In this document: one piece after another, positions 15,044 to 19,033 of the stretch
Layout: every line of letters begins with the position of its first letter
How positions within the stretch are numbered: position 1 is the first letter of the stretch
DNA from: Planctomycetia bacterium
GTDB taxonomy: Bacteria > Planctomycetota > Phycisphaerae > Phycisphaerales > SM1A02
NCBI GenBank assembly: GCA_005799475.1
Contig: SYGQ01000163.1
Location: 1 to 19,033 of the forward strand
Length of the DNA stretch: 19,033 bases
Direction of reading: 5' to 3'
The notes under the pieces: model-generated
Told to the model about the DNA's origin: nothing
The model's database searches: none
Seen by the model: only the letters and a program-made list of their open reading frames with translations
Translations under genes and position numbers: made by a program

Positions 15044-15116
15044 GGGGCGTTAGCTCAATTGGGAGAGCGCCGCCTTTGCAAGGCGGAGGGTGTCGGTTCG
15101 ATCCCGATACGCTCCA
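15044..15116 (+). tRNA. tRNA-Ala (anticodon UGC)
   Basis: A complete cloverleaf. Acceptor strand GGGGCGT (15044-15050) pairs with ACGCTCC (15109-15115), including the G3-U70 wobble that marks alanine tRNAs. The D arm begins TAGCTCAATTGGGAG. The anticodon stem is CCGCC/GGCGG around the loop TTTGCAA, giving anticodon TGC. The T arm is GTCGGTTCGATCCCGAT. The discriminator is A and the CCA tail is not encoded. It lies 34 bp after the SH3b gene; a TAGGAT box at 15015-15020 may be its -10. A pyrimidine tract with T5 follows (15117-15129). Confidence 0.97.
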
Positions 15117-15149
15117 TTCCCTTTTTCCCAGCGAAGAGTTCGTCGCTTC

Positions 15150-15884
15150 CTAACCTCGGAACGCCGCGACCGCGCATGCCACCGCGAGTTCGACGCGCAG
15201 GATCGCGGATCCGAGTGAAACCGGGACCCCGCCCCCCGAGAGCACCGCGCTGACTTCCGAGTGCGTGAGTCCGCCCTCGGGACCCACCACAAGCAAGACT
15301 GACTGCGCGTTGAGCGGCACGGTGCCCGAGCGGAGCGCGTGCGCCACTGACGAGATCGGTTCGCCCTCGGGATGCGCGAGGAGCACAGTGGTCGATGGCG
15401 CGTGCACACGCCGTATCGCCTCGGCAATTGTTGCACGCGGTGCGATCGTGGGCAGCCATGGCTGGCGCGACTGCTTGCACGAGGCGACGAGAACACGCTG
15501 CGCCCGAGCCGTCATCGAGTCGGACCATGACACGACGGACCGTTCGCAGGTCAAGGGCGTGAGTCGCCTCACGCCGAGTGGTCCAGCTGCCTCGAGGAGC
15601 GTCGCGAAGCGATCGCCCTTGGGGAGCGCGGTGGCGAGGTCCACTTCAGGCGTGCCGCGCGCGGCCACCCGCACGCTGCGAATCGCGATGTCGAGCTCGC
15701 CCGAGTCCGCCGCCGCGCCGACGACTCCATCCGCAACCGCCCCCTGCCCATCGAACAGCGTGATGGCGTCCCCGGTACGCAGGCGACGGCTGCCGCTTGC
15801 GTGTTTCGACTCATCGGCGCCGAGCCGGGCCGTCGAAGGTGCGCTCCGCGGAAGGTCGGGGCAATACGCCCATGCTGTGCTCAC
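15150..15884 (-). CDS. rsmE: 16S rRNA (uracil1498-N3)-methyltransferase
   Basis: A 244-residue SPOUT-fold methyltransferase that uses S-adenosylmethionine to make m3U1498 in helix 44 of 16S rRNA. The amino-terminal PUA-like RNA-binding domain contains HASGSRRLRTGDAITLFDG (28-46). The SPOUT domain shows ALPKGDRFATLLEAAGPLGV (86-105), CERSV (113-117), GPEGGLTHSE (201-210) and LGSAILRVELA (224-234), which form the knotted cofactor site. Usual members have KATELGV and LRTETA where this has EAAGPLGV and LRVELA, so it is slightly divergent. The GTG start at 15884 overlaps the rsmJ stop as GTGA. Its stop lies 33 bp from the convergent tRNA end. Confidence 0.93.
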   Translation of the reverse strand: MSTAWAYCPDLPRSAPSTARLGADESKHASGSRRLRTGDAITLFDGQGAVADGVVGAAADSGELDIAIRSVRVAARGTPEVDLATALPKGDRFATLLEAAGPLGVRRLTPLTCERSVVSWSDSMTARAQRVLVASCKQSRQPWLPTIAPRATIAEAIRRVHAPSTTVLLAHPEGEPISSVAHALRSGTVPLNAQSVLLVVGPEGGLTHSEVSAVLSGGGVPVSLGSAILRVELAVACAVAAFRG

Positions 15885-16513
15885 ACGCGCGCATCCTGAT
15901 AGACATCGAATCGAGCCAACTTGCCCTCGACGGCGTGGTGAACTCCAGGTGAGAGCGGCGCTGCACTGAGGGGTCGTTTCACCACCACCCGACCGAATCC
16001 GGCCCCGCGCGCGCTCTCGAGAAGGATGTTGGCATCGTGGTCATCGCCGACGGCCGCGCGCACAAGTCGAATCGACTTCGGTGCCAGTGCGGATCCTTCT
16101 TTGGGCGGGTACATCGGATCAAGGTAGACGGTTGAAGTCGGACGGGCATCCGGGGGCACTGTGGTCATCAGCAGATCTCTGGAACTCCCGACGATCAGTC
16201 CGATGCGCTGCGCGATCTTTCTCAGGGAGTCGTCGTTGAGCGCCCGCGAGATGCCGTCGTCGAGGACGGTCGCCACCGGTGTCGACCGCTCGATGCATGT
16301 CACCGCGAATCCCGCTGCGGCGAGGATCCACGCATCGCCGCCAAGGCCGGCGGTGGCGTCGATCAGTCGGCCCCGCGGACCGCATGCGCGGACGAGCGGC
16401 TGCGTCGCGACACCACGAACATCGAGTCGGCAGAAGTCGACACACACGCCCGTTCCGGGCTTCTCGCCCGCTTCGATGAGTTCCATGCGACCACGCGGAT
16501 CGATCTGGGCCAT
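15881..16513 (-). CDS. rsmJ: 16S rRNA (guanine1516-N2)-methyltransferase, RsmJ-like
   Basis: A 210-residue class I S-adenosylmethionine-dependent methyltransferase. The cofactor loop DATAGLGGD is at residues 52-60, LDPMYP at 131-136 is the catalytic NPPY-like motif of this family, and VVVKRP (176-181) with KLARFDVY (198-205) completes the RsmJ pattern. In E. coli the enzyme makes m2G1516 near the 3' end of 16S rRNA. The ATG at 16513 was chosen because GAGGAG (forward 16518-16523) lies 4 nt upstream. A start at 16576 would overlap the divergent cystathionine synthase gene. RsmJ is best known from gammaproteobacteria; the pairing with rsmE, overlapping by four bases, supports an rRNA target. 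Confidence 0.88.
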   Translation of the reverse strand: MAQIDPRGRMELIEAGEKPGTGVCVDFCRLDVRGVATQPLVRACGPRGRLIDATAGLGGDAWILAAAGFAVTCIERSTPVATVLDDGISRALNDDSLRKIAQRIGLIVGSSRDLLMTTVPPDARPTSTVYLDPMYPPKEGSALAPKSIRLVRAAVGDDHDANILLESARGAGFGRVVVKRPLSAAPLSPGVHHAVEGKLARFDVYQDARV

Positions 16514-16544
16514 GATGCTCCTCGGAAGTCCCGGCACGATGTGC

Positions 16545-16554
16545 ACATTACACT
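16545..16554. promoter_or_regulatory. Overlapping divergent -10 boxes (rsmJ / cystathionine synthase)
   Basis: On the plus strand TACACT (16549-16554) ends 6 nt before the ATG at 16561. On the minus strand TAATGT (forward 16545-16550) would start the rsmJ transcript about 25 nt before its ATG, leaving room for its Shine-Dalgarno sequence. The two boxes share two bases. Confidence 0.35.
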
Positions 16555-16560
16555 TAGGAG

Positions 16561-17952
16561 ATGATGCCTGAGACAAGCGGCACGGTCTTCCAAAGCGCGC
16601 TCGACCTGATCGGGAACACGCCGATGCTCCGGATCAACCGGTTGTCGACCGGCTGTTGCGAACTCTTCGTCAAACTTGAGTCGCAGAATCCCGGCCAGTC
16701 GATCAAGGACCGTATTGCGCTCAAGATGATTGAGATCGCAGAATCAACCGGCAAGTTACGCAAGGGCGGAAAGATTATTGAGGCGACAGCAGGCAACACC
16801 GGCATCGCACTGGCGCTCGTCGCGGCACTGAAGGGGTACCGGCTGACAGTCGTGATGCCGGACAAGATGAGCGAAGAAAAGATGGCGCACCTCCGCGCGA
16901 TGGGCGCCGAGGTGTTGCTCACACGATCGGATGTCGGCAAGGGACACCCCGAGTACTACCAAGACATCGCGCAACGCCTCGCCGACGAAGACCCCTCGTG
17001 TTTCTACGTGAACCAGTTCGAAAATCCAGCCAACTCGCTGGCTCACTACGAGACGACCGGCCCCGAGATCTGGGAGCAGATGGACGGGCGCATCGATGCG
17101 TTCGTTGCCGGCGTCGGGAGTGGCGGCACGATCGCTGGCGTGGGCAAGTTCCTCAAGGAGCGCAACCCCTCGTGCGAAGTCATTCTTGCGGACCCGCGGG
17201 GCTCGATCCTCGCGCCACTCGTCAACGAGGGGCGCACGATTGAACCGGGCTCATGGCTCGTCGAAGGAATCGGTGAAGACTTCGTGCCGTCGATCCTCGA
17301 TCTCTCCATCGTCGACCACGCGTACACCGTGACGGACACCGAAGCGTTCGCCGCAGTTCGTGAGTTGCTGCGCAAGGAGGGCATCCTCGCGGGCAGCAGC
17401 GTCGGCGTGCTCCTGCACGCGGCGCTCGCGTATTGCCGGGAGCAGAAGACACCCAAGCGCGTCGTCACACTCATTTGCGACTCGGGCGCGAAGTACCTCT
17501 CCAAGATGTACAACGAGTTCTGGCTGCGCGACCAGGGCTTCATCGCCCGAACACGCACGGGAGACCTGCGCGACCTCATCGCTCGGCGTCACGATGAGCG
17601 CGAGGACTTCGTCCTCGCGCCGACGACTCCCCTGTCGCTGGCGATCCGTCGCATGCGCATGTTCTCGGTGAGTCAAATGGCGGTCCTCGACGCCTCTGAC
17701 ACGCTCGTGGGCATCATTGACGAGAGCGATGTCATGCTCGCGTTGGCACAGGAGCCGCTCGCGCAGTCGAGGCCGGTTTCAGACTTCATGACTGGCCGCG
17801 TGGAGACGATTCACCCCGGTCGCAGCGTGCAGGACCTCATCGCGATCTTCCGGGCTGAGAAGGTTGCTGTCGTGCACGATGGAACGGCGTTTCTCGGGCT
17901 CATCACCAAGACGGACCTCATCCACCACCTCCGCAGCCAGGCCACCGCCTGA
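16561..17952 (+). CDS. cbs: Cystathionine beta-synthase with C-terminal CBS domain pair
   Basis: A 463-residue PLP enzyme of fold type II that would join serine and homocysteine to give cystathionine; cysteine synthase activity is also possible. The catalytic domain (about 8-325) has the PLP Lys49 in QSIKDRIALKMIE, the substrate-binding TAGNTG (76-81), VNQFENPANSLAHYETTGPEIW (about 150-171), and the phosphate-binding GVGSGGT (184-190). CDSGAKYLSKMYNEFWL marks the CBS rather than the CysK branch. Residues about 332-460 are two CBS modules, which in relatives bind adenosyl ligands and tune activity. Length and order match the mycobacterial enzyme. The start is ATG at 16561 or the next codon; AGGAG immediately before it is too close for the first ATG but overlaps a leaderless-type arrangement. 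The neighbour rsmJ also consumes SAM, a chance link. Confidence 0.9.
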   Translation: MMPETSGTVFQSALDLIGNTPMLRINRLSTGCCELFVKLESQNPGQSIKDRIALKMIEIAESTGKLRKGGKIIEATAGNTGIALALVAALKGYRLTVVMPDKMSEEKMAHLRAMGAEVLLTRSDVGKGHPEYYQDIAQRLADEDPSCFYVNQFENPANSLAHYETTGPEIWEQMDGRIDAFVAGVGSGGTIAGVGKFLKERNPSCEVILADPRGSILAPLVNEGRTIEPGSWLVEGIGEDFVPSILDLSIVDHAYTVTDTEAFAAVRELLRKEGILAGSSVGVLLHAALAYCREQKTPKRVVTLICDSGAKYLSKMYNEFWLRDQGFIARTRTGDLRDLIARRHDEREDFVLAPTTPLSLAIRRMRMFSVSQMAVLDASDTLVGIIDESDVMLALAQEPLAQSRPVSDFMTGRVETIHPGRSVQDLIAIFRAEKVAVVHDGTAFLGLITKTDLIHHLRSQATA

Positions 17953-17956
17953 GGGC

Positions 17957-17985
17957 TTGCGCCGCCAGTCCATTTGTGGAATAAT
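17957..17985 (+). promoter_or_regulatory. Putative rplI promoter (TTGCGC / AATAAT)
   Basis: TTGCGC (17957-17962) and AATAAT (17980-17985) are 17 bp apart, starting just after the cystathionine synthase stop. Transcription would begin near 17992 and leave a leader of about 109 nt before the rplI ATG. Confidence 0.45.
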
Positions 17986-17991
17986 CCCTCC

Positions 17992-18068
17992 CCCTTCGGC
18001 GTGCCACGCCGAGGGATCTCTGCCGCCCCCCGCGCGTGTGCTCGGGGAACGCGCTGGGGCCAGGCGGC
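17992..18068 (+). promoter_or_regulatory. Two-hairpin structured leader of rplI
   Basis: Hairpin 1: CCC, a bulged T, then TCGGCG (17996-18001) pairs with CGCCGAGGG (18007-18015) around TGCCA. Hairpin 2: GCCGCC (18022-18027) pairs with GGCGGC (18063-18068), CCCC (18028-18031) with GGGG (18056-18059), and GCGCG (18032-18036) with CGCGC (18050-18054), leaving a 13-nt loop. There is no U tract after either, so they are not typical terminators. The Shine-Dalgarno AAAGGA (18087-18092) lies free downstream. Confidence 0.5.
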
Positions 18069-18100
18069 GCCCCTAACTCTCCCCCGAAAGGACAGCGCCC

Positions 18101-18721
18101 ATGGCACGACCGTACGAACTCCTTCTGCTTGAGACGATCGAAAACCTCGGCCTCGTCGGCGATGTGGTCAAGGTGCGACCCGGGTTCGCCCGCAACTTCC
18201 TTCTTCCCAACCAGATGGCCGAGGCTCCGACTGCCGAGAAGATCGAATCCTTGAAAGAAGCCCGCGCCAAGGCCGAGGCCGAAGTCGCGAAGCAGCGCGC
18301 CGACCGCGAGGCGATCATCGCGCGGCTTACCGGCGTGACCATCAAGCTCATCCGTGCGTGCAATGATCAGGGTGTGCTCTACGGTGCCGTCACGCAGCGT
18401 GACATTAGCGACGCGCTGATCTCGGAGGGTTATGGGGTCGACATGCGCGCGGTGCGCCTCGCGAACCCGATCCGCCGCGTGAGTTCGAACCATGTCACGA
18501 TTCAGTTCGGGCGCGACCTTCTTGCCGACATCACCGTCGATGTGAAACCCGACCGCATCATCGAGATGGAGACTCCCGGACACGCGAAGGGGCACGACGA
18601 GCACACGGAAGAACCCGCCGCCGATGCCGCTCCGGAGTCGCTCGAGCCAGCCGACCAGACCAAGGCGGACCGCGCCACCAAGAGCGCCCGCAAGGCATCG
18701 AAGAAGACCGCCAAGGACTGA
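18101..18721 (+). CDS. rplI: 50S ribosomal protein bL9 with extended C-terminal tail
   Basis: A 206-residue ribosomal protein of the large subunit, located at the base of the L1 stalk. The amino-terminal rRNA-binding domain shows LLLETIENLGLVGDVVKVRPGFARNFLLP (8-36), the standard bL9 signature with residues changed only slightly. A long connecting helix rich in Ala, Lys and Glu follows (about 45-77), then the carboxy-terminal domain (78-152) with GVLYGAVTQRDI. Residues 158-206 form an extra tail, first acidic (EEPAADAAPESLEP) and then lysine-rich (KSARKASKKTAKD), absent from typical 148-150-residue proteins. AAAGGA lies 8 nt before the ATG. The usual neighbours rpsF, ssb and rpsR are absent, so the gene is transcribed on its own here. 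Confidence 0.95.
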   Translation: MARPYELLLLETIENLGLVGDVVKVRPGFARNFLLPNQMAEAPTAEKIESLKEARAKAEAEVAKQRADREAIIARLTGVTIKLIRACNDQGVLYGAVTQRDISDALISEGYGVDMRAVRLANPIRRVSSNHVTIQFGRDLLADITVDVKPDRIIEMETPGHAKGHDEHTEEPAADAAPESLEPADQTKADRATKSARKASKKTAKD

Positions 18722-18839
18722 TCGACATCGCCACAAAAAATGCGGAGGACCGCGCCGTCTCAAGCCGATTGAGTATCCGGCCGCGCGCGCCGTTGTGTCG
18801 CGCGTGGGACCGAGAACTTTTTCTGGAGCGCGCGCACGG

Positions 18840-19033
18840 ATGCTGACGAGCTCGACCCACCGCGAGACGCTGCCCGAGACCAGGCACAGCGTCACCCACA
18901 AGTTCGCCATTGGCACCTACGAGGGCTACCTCACGGTCGGCCTGTTCCCCGACGGTCGCCCCGGCGAGATCTTCATCAAGATGAGCAAGGAGGGCTCGAC
19001 GCTCTCGGGGCTCATTCAGGGGTTCTGCCGCGC
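18840..19033 (+). CDS. TSCPD-domain segment of class II (B12-dependent) ribonucleotide reductase, 5' part
   Basis: From an ATG at 18840 the frame runs to the window edge (64 codons). It encodes the start of a TSCPD domain: LPETRHSVTHKF, then YEGYLTVGLFPDGRPGEIFIKMSKEGSTLSG. This domain usually lies near the carboxy end of adenosylcobalamin-dependent ribonucleotide reductase (NrdJ). Here it opens an ORF, so the protein may be the small partner of a split enzyme, as NrdJb is in pseudomonads, or a free-standing TSCPD protein. The catalytic domain is not in view. The frame is open upstream of the ATG, with a GTG at 18804, but the domain begins only after 18840. There is no good Shine-Dalgarno sequence (TGGAG at 18824-18828) and no cobalamin riboswitch in the 118-bp gap. 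Confidence 0.75.
   Translation, partial: MLTSSTHRETLPETRHSVTHKFAIGTYEGYLTVGLFPDGRPGEIFIKMSKEGSTLSGLIQGFCR

Noticed and set aside
15050..15496. 148-codon minus-strand frame ending in RDRTDTLRLAKAALSQLS
   Set aside because: The ending is the antisense of the tRNA-Ala gene, a well-known false protein signature. The rest is the rsmE gene read in another frame.
18781..18825. GC-rich repeat plus T5 as a terminator for rplI
   Set aside because: The CGCGCG arms are self-complementary and the T run begins about 13 nt beyond the stem, too far for an intrinsic terminator.
18722..18839. Cobalamin riboswitch ahead of the class II reductase segment
   Set aside because: Such genes sometimes carry one, but the gap is only 118 bp and I find no B12-box-like GCCACTG core or matching helices.
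1..19033. Mobile elements, CRISPR arrays, defence genes
   Set aside because: I saw no transposase or integrase motifs, no regularly spaced direct repeats and no attachment duplication near the single tRNA gene.

Overview
This is a high-GC, gene-dense chromosomal stretch with no insertion sequence, prophage, CRISPR array or other sign of recent transfer. The gene content suggests a Planctomycetota bacterium, probably Phycisphaerae-like. The main hints are an HU protein with a Lys/Thr-rich amino-terminal tail, an outer-membrane efflux lipoprotein, a stand-alone TSCPD segment of class II ribonucleotide reductase, and bL9 with a long charged tail. That placement is inference from gene content and codon use, not from a marker gene.

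Layout. Positions 1-2171 hold the 5' end of glyA on the minus strand, a divergent O6-alkylguanine-DNA alkyltransferase, and a UDP-glucose/GDP-mannose-type dehydrogenase. Positions 2198-2797 hold an HU gene with its own promoter, AT-rich upstream element and terminator. Positions 2937-7646, minus strand, form a tightly overlapped four-gene operon: polytopic membrane protein, PfkB kinase, DPP4-type S9 peptidase, murQ. Positions 7705-10953 are hutH-hutU, which turn histidine into urocanate and then imidazolone propionate. Convergent to them is an outer-membrane efflux lipoprotein gene followed after 1 nt by a Sua5-type tsaC (13713 to 10959). Divergent from it is a secreted SH3b protein (13744-15009), followed by tRNA-Ala(UGC). 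Convergent with the tRNA are rsmJ-rsmE, two 16S rRNA methyltransferases with a GTGA overlap. Divergent from rsmJ is a cystathionine beta-synthase with CBS domains, then rplI behind a structured leader, then the start of an nrdJ-type TSCPD ORF that runs off the window.

Functionally the window is mainly housekeeping: one-carbon and sulfur amino acid metabolism, histidine catabolism, peptidoglycan recycling, translation and tRNA/rRNA modification, DNA repair and nucleoid structure. I see no obvious new defence or mobile system. The most interesting signals are regulatory. Seven of about thirteen candidate transcription-unit starts carry a TANNNT -10-like box exactly 6 or 7 nt before the start codon, which points to widespread leaderless transcription. 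Several divergent gene pairs are separated by only 30-58 bp. Within operons, start/stop overlaps (GTGA three times, TGATG once) recur. The rplI leader can fold into two hairpins.
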